From contig JAYKKI010000003.1 of the NCBI GenBank assembly GCA_039881145.1, forward strand, positions 2,849,001 through 2,913,000: 64,000 bases of DNA, read 5' to 3'. This DNA is from Druceiella hillmani (taxonomy: Eukaryota > Arthropoda > Insecta > Lepidoptera > Hepialidae). Position numbers and translations under genes: made by a program. This document shows positions 1 to 12,909 of this stretch, in pieces; the first letter of the stretch is position 1; each line of letters opens with the position of its first letter. Under the pieces are notes generated by a model that saw only the letters and a list, made by a program, of their open reading frames with translations, was not told the DNA's origin and did not search any database.

Positions 1-616
1 TCTAATATTATCTTTAAAGAACTGAAAAAGAAGTTTTTTTTATCTTTATAATTTTTTCTTCCAACAAAATACAGGAAATTTGAAATAAGTCTATGATTTT
101 ATTTGCTTCTCCTAAAATTTTATTTACATATATTTGAGTAAATAACCATTGATATGTATATGAGTCAATGTAATTATATAATAATATCATACGCCAAACA
201 TCAAACTGAGTTACACGGTTTCAGAAAAAAATGGGCACACGGACTGACACGTGAGTGATTTTGAGGTACGGATACATAAACATTTTGGCCGCCCATCTTT
301 ACAAATACCTAAAAGGTTTCATAAAATGTCAAGGCGTGTGTGAGTATCAATGGACTAAAATTAGTTCATATTGTAGGGTAGACTTTTATACGTCACTTTG
401 GACTATCCGTGAAGCTATCAATCGAAATTAGCCTTTATGTAATTTCTTTAACAATCGTTTATCGTTTCAAAAAATGTATTCTTTACGCTTCCGCAGTTAT
501 TAATATTTGACCGATATGACAGAATAGTTAATACTGTAGCGACAGGTTCAATCACTAGTAATGTTATAGCTCAATTTGTAGCAGTTCGTTGAGCATTTTT
601 TTGTAGGTGAAAACAT

Positions 617-640
617 TATATATACGTATATATGTGTGTA

Positions 641-697
<57 letters not shown>

Positions 698-698
698 A
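617..698. repeat. (TA)n/(TG)n microsatellite
   Basis: Interrupted TA and TG dinucleotides followed by a run of about 40 bp of pure TA. It lies inside duplication copy A, and I see no equivalent at the matching place in copy B. Confidence 0.95.
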
Positions 699-2834
699 CT
701 GCTGTGGCATCAGACTGGCGCACGGGCACACACATATACACTAATGATGTGTGCATTGAACACTTTTTTCATGGATAAAATCTTGTGAGTTTGCGTCACC
801 AACCTGCTGTATATCTGTAACTATAAGGTTGACGTTTGTTAACATTAGTTCTATATATATGTAAGTATAAGAAACTTCAATGCGTATATACTATGTACTG
901 TTAAATTATGATTATTATTTTAATAGGCCAATTTTAGGATCATTGTGCAATACAACAGTGAGTACTAAATATGTTAATATTTTTATATTTCATTTTAATT
1001 TATAAGTATGAAATTTTTATTTATGATAAAATAATTAATTTGAAAATTTAAAAAACTGTTGTTCCATAGTTTTAAGTTTTCACTTCTGTCGGTAGTTTCC
1101 ATAAGTGCCTATACTTTTATTTTTCACTCCAATAAATGTGTGTATGATAACATAATTTTTGTCAATTTTCTTATTATTTTCCGAAGAGTTTCTTTCGTTC
1201 TATCTCCCGTTATATGTTATTTCATGTTTTTGATTTTTTAAATATTGAATGCAAATATCCAAATAATATAAACTTATTTATCAATTGAAAATAATATTGC
1301 TCAAGTTAATATTATATTTCCCCTATTGCACAATAAGAATCTTGACTTAAATATTACTCGAAATTTTATATATTTTGTAAAGTTTGAATATGACAAAACG
1401 ACGAAATCACATTTCCTTCAAATTATCATTTTAACAAATGTCGCACAAACATAATTTGGAAGATAAGAAAGGATCTCTTCCAGGAATTTGCTAGTCAGGA
1501 ATTTTCATCTCGCTCGCATAGTTGTGAGTGCACGTCTACATTTCATGACCTGATATTTATGTCACGTATTCCCTGAATAAGACCATAAATATACATGAGA
1601 ATTTGTTCGCAAATACTGGCTTCCAAATTTCAAGGAAAGCGGATAAACATAGTTTATGCATCATTTGGCATAAGTTACTCTTATTAAAACTATAAATTAT
1701 TGCGGATTTCTTGACGTGAATAGATTATTTTGACATCGCATCGTGTGTTAAAAATTATTTATTTTGAGAGTCTGTAATGAAAGAAAGAACCCTTATAATT
1801 TTATCATATAAGTTCGTCCTTAGTTTAAGAGAGCTGTTTATGAAATTTTTAATATTCGTTGTTTACACGAGGTTTAAATAAATACGTAATAAAGTAGATT
1901 AAGGTTTCTTTAATAGTATAAATATAAAGAGTATTAAATTTATTTCACTTTTATGCTTAATCACTTTTATTAAATGTGATTAACCATTTTGAACTATTTT
2001 AACTAACATAAGGCATGTAAAAGAGGGCATTTCTATCAGACACCCTATTGAATATTTTTTATCGGAATGTATTTTGTTTCAATTGAGTATCTCATTGGAT
2101 TCCTCTTATAAAATGAAGTTGAGGCTTCATTTTCCATTTCTCAGGCTCACTTGCAAAGTACTAATTTTCAAATCAATATGTAATTCGCCTTCTTTTTGTT
2201 TTGGATTTAGTGTTTCTTTTTTATTGATTCCTAATTGCAGGAAAACAATCATCAATAGGATTTCAAGTTTTCTATATCCTATCAATGTATAAATAACGAA
2301 TTGATGTTTAAATAATTAAATTTAATTAGAAGTGAAATTGTCCCTAAATTTAAAATTAGAAAATATATTACCTTCAGATCAAGATGATTGCGTCAATTTT
2401 TATTTTAGTGCCCATATTCAAAATCTAATAAATAATGTATCACCTTTGTTTGCAAAAATGTTTATCATGCATTATAAACCGTAAAGACATAAAGGCGTAT
2501 TACGAAATAAATAAAAAATTAAAACAGTTTATTCACCTAGACAATATTAACATTTTCTGATATTTTTATGTAACAAGTATCATAAAATTCTATATTATTT
2601 AGATCTATTAAACGCTTCATCATTTCCTGATATTATAGAGTAGATATAGTATTCGAGTTTTGATAGAAAACAAATTTCACCCGAAAAATATTTCAATAGG
2701 GTATATAATCACGTGTTCAAGTTTGATTATCTGTTATTAAAAAACCATTTATTTATTTACAAAAAATTTAAAAATAAACGCAACATTTTTGCTGCTATGT
2801 AAATGCAAGTGCAAAGGAATGATGTGTTGATGGT

Positions 2835-2865
2835 TCACACACACACACACACGCATACACACATA

Positions 2866-2959
<94 letters not shown>
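2835..2959. repeat. (CA)n-(TA)n compound microsatellite
   Basis: A CA tract runs directly into more than 80 bp of nearly pure TA with a few single-base interruptions. Such tracts are self-complementary and prone to slippage. It lies in duplication copy A. Confidence 0.95.
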
Positions 2960-2962
<3 letters not shown>

Positions 2963-4143
2963 ACGATGACGACTATTGAAAGACGATGAAATTTATGAAG
3001 CATAAAAGATGCGTGTTGTCAAATAGTTATTGAATTTGTTCAAATTACCTTAAATAACAATATTTCGTGATAATTACGGATGTAACTGAAACGTGTCTTG
3101 GTAACGTTTCACAATAGTTCAGCTAATTCTATCCGAGATTTTATGATTATAATGGCAGATATAACCATATGTGATGCGCTGTACAGAATTTAAGCATATA
3201 ATTCTTGTTTATTAATTTTCCCAATCGACATCATTCAATTAAGTTTTACTTTCCAATATATACAAATAATACCGGAACAATATGATTTCAAATTAAAAAA
3301 AACTTTGAAAGACCCTCGTACAATAAACGTTCTAATTGTTTCCCAGAAATATACATCTATGATCTTAGCATTAGACGTATTCATCAGAATGTAAGATCTG
3401 GATCAGATTCATTTTAATAATATAGGATTATTATTATTTTTCTAGCAATCATACTTACGTCTACAAGTTTTAATTACACTATTACGCGAACATTTGATTT
3501 ATTGTTGGCAATGTTTGCATCTACAGCATGTATTTATACATACATAATTAAAGATATTTGTGACTTGAACTTCAGTATCGTGGAATTACTCTAACTAGAC
3601 AATGGTACACGAGGTTTACGCCTACTGTTATATTTACATCTTTGTTTTATTAGGTCATTTTTAATAGTCGATTAAATTATCATCAGTGAAAATTGCACGT
3701 AATCCCTATGGAAATTTCTTTTACATTATTATATTATGACAATAAAATTATCCGTTTATGTAATTAGGTGATGAATGCCAATTTGATTAAATGGCAATTT
3801 TTATCATAATTATTAACCCGCCACTATAAACAACTATATTTTCAAAAATGGCAACATATAACTTTGAGTTATAATTATTACTTATTTCCTTATATCTTAA
3901 GCCTTATATTTATTAAATATTACGTCATTTAATTTTAAAAGTATTTTAATGTTATGTTAATGGTGAGAGGATTATAGTTTATTTTGCAGAAACTTAACAT
4001 TTTAGATTATGTCTTATTTTGAACCTTCGATGAGTATCAGTTATGAAGAAAATTGTGTGATAATATTATTTTATAACACAAAAGTTTTATTTATTTATTC
4101 CCAAAAAAAAATTACAAAAATATTTTGAGATATTGGTTTATAT

Positions 4144-4180
4144 TATCACAGCTCCGATTATTATAATCGGAGCTGTGATA
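4144..4180. repeat. Perfect 18-bp inverted repeat, 1-nt spacer
   Basis: Arms at 4,144-4,161 and 4,163-4,180 are exact reverse complements around a single T at 4,162. The arm contains the GC-rich core CAGCTCCGAT, unlike the AT-rich surroundings, so low complexity does not explain it. Confidence 0.95.
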
Positions 4181-4391
4181 TCCCATCCAAAAAAATTTTT
4201 CAAATGTTACAAAGTATATTATGAATTATCAGTTCACCCAATTATAGATATTTTAAACCTTTTCTTTTAGTTGGCCACCGCTCTGTAGGCTATTTTCTCT
4301 CCTCTTGGATTTATACACAGAAACAATAAAACTTTCAATACAAACCATCTTGCTCGCAAACATCAAACTGATTTTTCATTCTAATTATATC

Positions 4392-4394
<3 letters not shown>

Positions 4395-4467
<73 letters not shown>

Positions 4468-4469
4468 TA
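4395..4469. repeat. (TA)n microsatellite
   Basis: About 70 bp of pure alternating TA. Confidence 0.97.
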
Positions 4470-6233
4470 ATTCCATAAATTAATAAATATACGAACAAAT
4501 TTTTCTTCTAAATGTCACTAATTTACATTGCAAGTAAAATAATTACCATGTGTATTATCGCGTACGATCTTTTCCACGCGTCTTCTCACTAATGTTTTTG
4601 CGATACAATATTTTTTTCGAAGAAAATTTTGGTTTCAGATTCTAATTTTATATTCTATGACCTTATTTGTGTTTCCTTACAATAACGCTATTTTTATACT
4701 TTACTATACAGAAATACGATTTATGTATAAAAGTTATTTTATTGTTTTTTACTAATAACACTGTAGATTTTTATTGGAAAATATGTCCTTATTAAAAACT
4801 AGCAAGTTAACACGTTGAGGTTAAAACGTTGTGAAAATTAAAAAAGAATGGCAGAATTACGATTTTGATTTTTTCCTAGTAATATTGGAGGTCAAAATAA
4901 TAATTTCAATATAACATAACTACAAAATATTCTTAACAACGTATAACGTACAATCGTTGATAAACGAGTCTAAACTTAATCGACAAAGTGCGTCTTACAA
5001 GATTAGGAAGAACATATTTGTAACGAAAATCACAAATTTATGAAAAACGTGACCGCGATTGGAATAAGTCCATCGGTCATTTTATTGCTGTTTTTAGGTC
5101 TAAATTGTAACTTTTTGTTTTTAATTGTCAATAGAAAGGTTATATTTATGTGAAATTTTTTTAACAAAAATCTGTTCATCCCCTTTCCAATTGTTTTTTT
5201 TTTCAACTTTTCAGATATTAAGCGCATTACAAGAACCGTGTATATTATTTCCACTGGTGATTATCTACAACAGTCTTAAAGTAATCTGAGCGGACAATTT
5301 GAGGAACCGTGTGAAAATATTTAATTGTTCCAAAAGTATAAATATTTTTTAAATCGTTTCATTTCAAATATGTGTCTAAAAAGAGGTAAGTTAAACGTTA
5401 AACTCAACGTTACGGTGCTATGACATCCATATTATTATTATTATCATATTAATATACTATCGATTCCATAATGGAAGTACACATATATTAAAATCGAATA
5501 TTTCTATCAGAAATCAAATAAAACTTAGATAAAGCAGGATCGAGATATGTACTATATATATAAGCAGATATCAATGTACAAAATCGTCGGCTTCAATTTT
5601 TTTAAGAATTGCAGTTATATTTGCTCAAAATCTTGAACTTGCATTAATAGATTCTTATGCCATTGCCTAGTCATCATTTTACCAATTTTAAGCCGCACTT
5701 ATCATTTGATTCGCATTTCAAATTTTCAAACTTTCACTTATCTTTTAATCTTTATTATCCTACTGAGCCTTTGAACTTTTATGTAGCCCTAAAGAAAAAT
5801 GTATTAGCATTAAATTTGAAGGATGCGGTCATCAACCCAACCAAGTCATTGAGTTCTGCTTGGATAACTGAAGCTATACCTTAAATACCGTCCGCCCTTC
5901 AAAAGCGTCCCTTAAAGACTGCGCTGTTCTTTTAGTGATATGATATTAAGTGATCTGATGTCGATTTGGAGCTATGTATGGTAATTACATTCTCTTTACA
6001 GCAAACAGATATCCAAATATTGAGCATTATTAAAAATATTTTCATGAATTTTAACATAGAAACAAATTATTTTCATAACAATCAATGTTACCTATTAACA
6101 AGCACGAGATATCATGCTAATAGTTAAAAACAAATTGATAAACTAAATGGAAGGCGAAAGCTGTACATTCACGCCCACTTACGTGTAATTTATCAAAAAT
6201 GGGGAAATATGAAAGTGTGAAGCATATTGTATC

Positions 6234-6258
6234 ATAATAGGCACACTGTGCCTATTAT
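6234..6258. repeat. Perfect 12-bp inverted repeat, 1-nt spacer
   Basis: The arms ATAATAGGCACA (6,234-6,245) and TGTGCCTATTAT (6,247-6,258) are exact reverse complements separated by one C. This is the same architecture as 4,144-4,180. Confidence 0.95.
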
Positions 6259-9200
6259 CAGCTATTCTTAATTAATATGGGCCATAGCAATGGAAATAAA
6301 GTACTATCGAATATTAAATACAATATTTGTCAAACTGAAATTATTCATACCATTGTTAATGATGTCTTAACCATTTTAAAAACTTGTTTTGGAATAAATT
6401 TTTTCTTCAAGTGCTTCTTACAGTTTTCTCTTGTTTTGCATACTTTTTTGCTGAAATCTCAGTCCATAAGTGGACTTTGTATAGTTTGTGTGTTACGTAG
6501 TGGCACACAGTTTAAGTTATCAGCTAAAACTTTATCTTCCAACGATCCGAGCCTCCTTTTTGTATGGTAAAAATATATGTAGTGCGTTTCGTAACTCCTA
6601 GACTTTGATTTGTTTACCCAGTGTAAAAAAATATTCCCCTCTTTTATATAATTTTAATTGTTTAATAATTCTTCATACACTGTCAGTATATACCGAAAGT
6701 AAGAGACACAAACCTTTATTATTTTATTTCATAATTAATTAATTTATATTATTATGTTTTAAAGAAATATGTAAATTTACAATTTCAATCAATTGTCAAA
6801 TCTATCACTGCGCAATTTTTCTCGGACAAAATGAAATTGAACAGCTTTGAATAGAATAGAATACATGTTAATTTAGAATTTAAAATATAAATAATAAACC
6901 ATTTTATTACCAAATTTTAAAATTTTTTTGTGAAAATAGAGTGCAATGTGCCGTATTAATGATATAATAATAATGTTACCACATTAAATATATAACCTGT
7001 AGCAGAGCTACGTTTTACACTGTCCAGATATACTTTTATTTCTGTCTCATGGTCCACAATAATTTCTTTCTTTAGTATATTATTCTGGAAATATAAAACG
7101 GCCATGTTATGTACTTAGTAGGAAAACCTTTAGGAGAACACAACAATCTGGTAATTCATAAATTTTTACATTTTTATTATAAATTTAACTATAATAATGA
7201 ATGCTTAAAATTATTTAGGAATTTTCTTCTACTATACATTATTTAAGAATTGCACCGGGAGAGCTGTAAAATTTGGTTAATTTTGAGCTTAGTCTACATA
7301 ACAAAAAATTGTCATTATACAGTGAATATTTTAGCTAAAAATTATAACAAGACAATCAGATGACGTGCCGCTTTTTGTTTTAGTAGTAAGAGTGAATCCA
7401 ATATTGACTATAACCAATTGTATACTCACCAAAAATTGTTTGTATCATCGACTGTGAAAGCGATTAAAATGACGATTCATGTGGCCCCTTAGCGCTACAA
7501 TTTGTAATTTTTTCGTTATGAAACGTTTTTTTTTCGTTATGTTAACAAATTATTATTTTTCGTTCAATGAACGCTACTTTGTTTTTATTGTTCTTTTAAT
7601 ATGTCCATATCTCCGTATGAATATTTGATTCCAAAATGATAATTTTTAAACATTGGTCAAAATAAATAAATTTGAACACAACTTCAGTGAACAATGAAAA
7701 ATGAATCAAAATGATTGATCGATACTGATCCTTTTCTGAAAAGCTTAGAAATTTTCAAAAGTTTCCACTAAATATGACGCGAGAATATTTACTAGCAATA
7801 TAAAATTTTCCGGAAAATTGTTTGCCGGCAAATTTGAAATTGCTTCAAATGGCGAGATTTTTTATTTTGTTCATTTTTGGTTAATTTTTAGGTTTTTCAT
7901 TTTATATTTTTAATACAGAATTTAAATTTGGTCAGTGGCATAGAAATTTGGAATTTCTGGCAAATTTTGAACATCTCTTCTTAAATTTTCAGTATTTCTA
8001 TTATGGCGTCATTTTCCCATGAATGGTCTTTGTGGATACCGTTGCATAGTTTAGAGACCTGCACGCTTGAATGATATTTCTTTTTAAAGTTATTACTTTT
8101 GGACACTTTTTCAGTTCATAGTTTAGTTGCATGCCTTTTTCCCTGTTTACTCTTTTCCGCTTAATACGTTTGGAGTTAAGTAAATTATACACTGTGATGA
8201 GTAACTTGCACCATAGCGTCAATGTTTCGACAAGAATTTCTTTGCAATCGACGATCCTTTCAAAAATTGTAAAATTTATTTCCTTAATTTTTTATTTCCA
8301 AAAAAAAATATTTTGACGTATATAATCTATCTTCAATTGAAGTTTTGCACTTTTGTAGATTATATATGTATAGCTTTTACTCAGTTTATAGACCAATATT
8401 TCATAGTATAGAAATTTTTCTCCGTGAGGATACATTTTCCTATTTCAATGAGTCCTATGTACTTTTTATGAATTATGTTTGAAATTTCTTCATGACCATG
8501 ATATCAGCTTTAAGTATATTTTCATGTTATACATAAGGTCGTCAATATCGTCATTTTTTCACTCGTGCAACCTATCTGGAGTGCATATATGAATACTATA
8601 TTTAAAGATGATCATTCCTTCTATCCGGGTCGATGACTCTATTTTGTATATGACATGTGATAGTCTAAAGCTCTTGCTATGCTGTTTCTTGTCGTGTTTA
8701 CTCCGTGATATATAATTTTATAATCAGGGCGAACTTAGTAAGCTTTTGATCCTTTCTACATAAACTCTGGTATATAAAATATATTAATATCTTTATTTAT
8801 AGGCTGCTTATATTGTATTGGTGACCCGTTACGAACCCTAGATTGCACATTCTAGCTGTTTTGTTGTAGCATTTGCATTTGTCTTCAGCATCGCTTTTTA
8901 TAATAAGCTATAGCTTTGTTAACGTTTATGACAATCGTCAAATCTCATCGTCGTTTATGGGTGACTTCCTGGCCTTTACTTGATACATTGTTTTTGTATT
9001 GGTTTCTACTGTTTTGTTGTAATGGAGAATTTCAGCTGGCTTAAATTTTTACGAATGATTGCGAAGTGACGTTAAATCTGACATCTCCATGGAACACATT
9101 AGTGCTACCGTTAGGTATAAAGCTCATCCACTGCCATTTTTTCTGTGTGTATTAGCCACTCATAGTACCATAGACGACCTGGTTTCTAAAAATGTATGAC

Positions 9201-9842
9201 AAGTACTTTTACAGCGGTATTGGAACGGAGTATCCTTCTCTAGTCTTTTGAAGCGAGGAAGTTATTTTATTTGATACCTACCCTTTAACATCACTCGTGA
9301 GTTAAGTCTCCCCAAGATCTATTAAATTATTTACAAATATTATTATTAATTTTCACAACATAAATATATTGCCTAGTATACCTAAGTTACAAAAAAATTT
9401 TCTTGTTGAAATCATTAATAATTTTTTCTTTCAAGTAATACCATACTCGTCCTATACTCGTATATGTTTTAAAAGAAAACAATTTTTTTTTGCCACGAAA
9501 ATTTTCATAAAAATATTTTGTGAGAAGATCGGCTTTGACAGACGGACGTGTGAGTATTAATATAAGGATCCTGTTTTTTTTTTCTTTTTAGGGTAATTGG
9601 AAAAAATTCTAAATTATAATAAATATTCATCTGAAACCAACCAAGCGATTAAATTAAGTATTTCAAACCTTTAATATTTCTATTTAGTTCTCTTGAAATT
9701 ATTTGTGTACCCATAAAATAATCCTCGTAAACCTAGAATTGTTGAAACCACCAAATGCCCTTCACGTGGAACATCAACAGAAGACAAGCTCCTATTTGTA
9801 ATATCAACATCTTTAACTTAGGTATTTCCAGTGAGATATTTC

Positions 9843-9971
9843 CTTAAGAATTGTTTAAATATAGCGTATTTACCTTCAGAATTATTTAAATATAACGTCT
9901 CCATTATTGAAACAATACTTCGTCATATTTACATATGACTGATGACAGTATATTTAAACAATTCTGAAGGT
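9843..9971. repeat. Two direct and one inverted copy of a 23-bp motif
   Basis: A motif close to CTTCAGAATTGTTTAAATA occurs directly at about 9,843 and 9,873 and inverted at 9,949-9,971. The copies at 9,872-9,894 and 9,949-9,971 pair at 22 of 23 positions across a 54-nt loop. The family is unknown. Confidence 0.8.
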
Positions 9972-11045
9972 GGAAGCAGCAAGACACAAAATGAAATAAA
10001 GTATTGACATAACGAAACATAAATACAAATGTGGTCATCTTTTATGTTCCTAAATAAATCAAAGATATAATTGCTTCGACTTATTTTACATATTTGATGT
10101 ATGAAACCATTTTATAGAATTGTGATTTATTCATGTTCATTACATAATTAAAGGAATATATATTTAACATATATATAACTGAGGAATATATATGGAATAA
10201 TTTAAAAGCAGCTTGTGATTTACTTTAACCTTTATACCAAATAAATATTCTTTTTACACTTGACATAACAATTACAACTGTCATGTAGAAGTAATGAATT
10301 CTAAATAATATATTTAAATTCCATTCGTTTGTTAGTTCTCGTTCCAAAAATATACTATGCTAATATTTTAGTAAACTAAATGTTATTTAGAGGAAAATCT
10401 ACAGACAACAAATCTACAAATATCGATTTCCCATGGTTCTTTGGGTTTCGCCTTTCAAATATTAAAATAAGTCTAATATTTAGATAGTTATGATATTTTT
10501 ATCGAATTCGAATTAAAACAAGCGCCTCGACTCATTCCGTATTGTTTTTATGTTTGTTTCGTATTAAATAGAAGAGGTTGACAAAATATATTATAATTGA
10601 TAAAGGATACTTTGTTGTAATTATTTGTGTTAAATAATTACAACCAAGAAAGCATATTCACCATATCAATTTTTATTGAACTTTAATATTACTTTTAATT
10701 CAAAATTATTTTTAGATAGCGGTTCTCATAGAGAGGATATTGGAAAAAAATGGTAGTGTTTGCTCAATATTAATATGAAATAATACAATGGACAATCGTT
10801 TGTATAAAAAAAAGTCGGCACATAATTTACTGACTTTTATGTTTTTTTTTGAAACTGATGTTATATCCTTATTTTTACAGAAATATATTTTAAATTTATT
10901 TTTGTTAAGTTTTTGTACTATAAATTATTTTGATATTATTTGTATTATGTTGTCTATAAAGGGCGTCGCTAGCCAGCTAAAGGCATTATTGAGCGTATTA
11001 TGTATGATAATGCCCTATTGATTTCTCAACTAATTTAAAATATTA

Positions 11046-11068
11046 CTAGTAAAAAGCACAGCTTTGTG
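11046..11068 (-). other. Candidate Helitron 3' end
   Basis: Read on the minus strand this shows CACA-AAGC-TGTG, a small hairpin, then a short T-rich spacer and CTAG followed by T. Helitrons end in a hairpin about 10 bases before CTRR and insert between A and T. It lies about 440 bp downstream of the helicase remnant in the same orientation. The motif is short and could be chance. Confidence 0.3.
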
Positions 11069-11097
11069 AGGGCTCGCGATTTTTTTTAATTAGAATA

Positions 11098-11236
11098 ATG
11101 ATTTTAGGATGCGGTTGGTGCTACTGCGCCTATGTATTTCTTCGGACATGTTTGCAGACGCTCATGTAGACGACTTCTCTACTACACAACCCAGGAATGG
11201 CGACAGCTCCAACACCATTGAAAATATGATCACTGG
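11098..11236 (+). other. GC-rich segment bounded by splice-like sites
   Basis: About 140 bp near 50% G+C in surroundings below 30%. It follows a T-rich stretch ending in TTTTAG, begins with ATG at about 11,109, stays open for 43 codons, and ends at CACTG followed by GTTAAT, a possible splice donor. The translation starts MRLVLLRLCISSDMFADAHV and I do not recognise it. If the Helitron end at 11,046 is right, this segment lies inside the element, which would fit a captured host gene fragment. It could equally be an isolated host exon or chance. Confidence 0.3.
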
Positions 11237-11485
11237 TTAATTCCTCATTTAAATGCATGTACATATAACCAATATGTTTGATACCTGTTTGAAATAAAGA
11301 TGTTTTTTTTATTATTTAAAAAAATATAAGTACGTAGATACAAATTTAGAAATCTCTATAATATAATAATTTTAAATCTTGAAATTCGGATAACCTGTCA
11401 TTTAACAATTAGGAAAAAATAAAATTAAAATTTGGCAAAGTTTAAATATCGTCTTTCAAATATCGTGAAGCAAAATTATGGTACA

Positions 11486-12900
11486 TTAGTTGCTATTAAA
11501 GAAACAAAAATTATTCTTTACTTTAAAATTTTTCATTTCATTTAAATATGTTAAACCAACAAAAGCTTCTTTTTCTCCAATGTTTAGAACTGCTTCATTT
11601 AATATTAAACATTGCGACTTATGAATTGTAATTGCGAAAGCTAATAATAATAATAATAATAATGGAAAGTGTTTCCTAGAACAGTAAATATTTCCACTTT
11701 CCAAAATTTAGTTATGGGCAGTATTGGAACACAACCTGTTTTCATAGGGTTGAATGAGAATAATTTTGATATCGAACCACTATGACTCGTGTTATTTGAT
11801 CAGAGAGACTATAATTTTTTTCATAAAATAATATATGCTTCAACTATAGCTCCATTGCCTATCCTTTTCCGACCGATAAATTAGAACGTAACATATCTTT
11901 ATATACAATTCATCTGCACTTGATGACTTTGCTTTAGCACTTTAGAATAATCTTTATTATAAATTTTACAAATTCGTATGTATAGAAGGTAATATTTACT
12001 ATCAGGAAATAAAGTAGGAAATGCCTTGCAAATATATCCATCATACATAAATTCATTAATTGATACACAATCAAATCTAAGTCAAGGTAAAATACGAAAA
12101 CCAGCATTATCTTTTTGAATGTTCAATACACTATTTACTACCTTTCAATTACATTGAAAGATTACCGTTGGGGCTCCATAAACATTATCATAAAATATGT
12201 TTTTATTATCATCTTCGGCCATCTAAATAAAATTAAACATGTTATTCATCTTGACTTAATACAATTTGTTAAAAAATATTTTCATCATCCGGTAAACATT
12301 GTAGATTATTATCATCAATACTAATATAACTATACCACGAAATGTTATTTTTAAAATATATCATAGCAGCCTCCACATTATTACGGTTTACAATAAAATC
12401 TTTATACCCTTTACCATGATTTCTTTTAACAAAAATATATTATGAAATAGCATCAATAGAATGAGGCAAAGATGTGGTAAAATCAGTAATGTCTTGATGA
12501 CAAGTTATGAGTTGTGCACTATGTAATAATCGGGTGAACTTAAGCCATTAATTGTTCTACAAGAAATGTTAATTTTCTTGTCTTTTGTTGTGATCCAGGA
12601 TCCACATTATTGACTACGAAAAATTTATAGACTGCACAGTTTAATTAAAATTTGTGACTAAGAATACAAAGCCTATCTCGTTCAATATATAATTTATTTA
12701 CTAAGGACGATGACGTAAATTGTAATGTGTCAATTCCATTTTTTTCTGGGCATTTTCAAAATTAGCGGCACAATAAAAAAATGAGCATTTTCTCAATAAC
12801 AATACAATTCAGCATCTTGAGTTCTTTTCTGACTTTCTCTAGCATCAGGCATCAAAGAACGGTTACTGTCGCGTTCTTTAAGTCCATTTAAAATAAGTCT
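11486..12900 (-). pseudogene. Helitron Rep/helicase remnant
   Basis: Rolling-circle (Helitron) transposon protein, badly broken. Order on the minus strand: an arginine/serine/glutamate-rich stretch near 12,900-12,780 like Helitron N-termini; about 12,470-12,335 matching the Helitron N-terminal region (KRNHGKGYKDFIVNR, then a short gap and NNISWYSYISIDDNN); INEFMYDGYICKAFPTLFPD at about 12,060-11,995; then, after a deletion, a PIF1-type helicase C-terminus (VIVVRYQNYS near 11,790, CSRKHFP, and the AITIHKSQ motif at about 11,635-11,612, where intact copies have IHKSQG). The HUH Rep domain and the Walker A/B part of the helicase are absent. Stops and frameshifts run throughout. An in-frame ATT/TTA trinucleotide expansion at 11,642-11,663 has inserted a leucine run. 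Recognition rests on motif memory. Confidence 0.75.
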
Positions 12901-12909
12901 TCGTGACAA

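Larger units (their letters stand above)
80..4080 (+). repeat. Diverged direct duplication, copy A
   Basis: Non-coding sequence that aligns in the same orientation with 33,900-39,810. Anchors, in the same order in both copies: about 536-580 with 34,384-34,430; 1,476-1,569 with 36,148-36,241 (gap-free, 77 of 94 bases identical by my count); 1,627-1,690 with 36,384-36,440; 2,125-2,200 with 36,890-36,950; 3,589-3,664 with 39,362-39,438; and 4,015-4,028 with 39,753-39,766. No protein-coding region or transposon end was found inside. Copy A may begin to the left of the window. It could be an old segmental duplication, or two copies of one large non-coding repeat. Confidence 0.75.
4081..11040. other. 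Non-coding stretch, no gene recognised
   Basis: About 7 kb of AT-rich sequence. Open frames are short (97 codons at most) and show no recognisable domain. Contents are two short perfect palindromes (4,144-4,180 and 6,234-6,258), a (TA)n tract (4,395-4,469), and a cluster of direct and inverted copies of a 23-bp motif (9,843-9,971). The part at 8,600-9,260 is somewhat richer in G+C than its surroundings and could be a decayed element, but I could not identify it in either direction. Confidence 0.6.
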
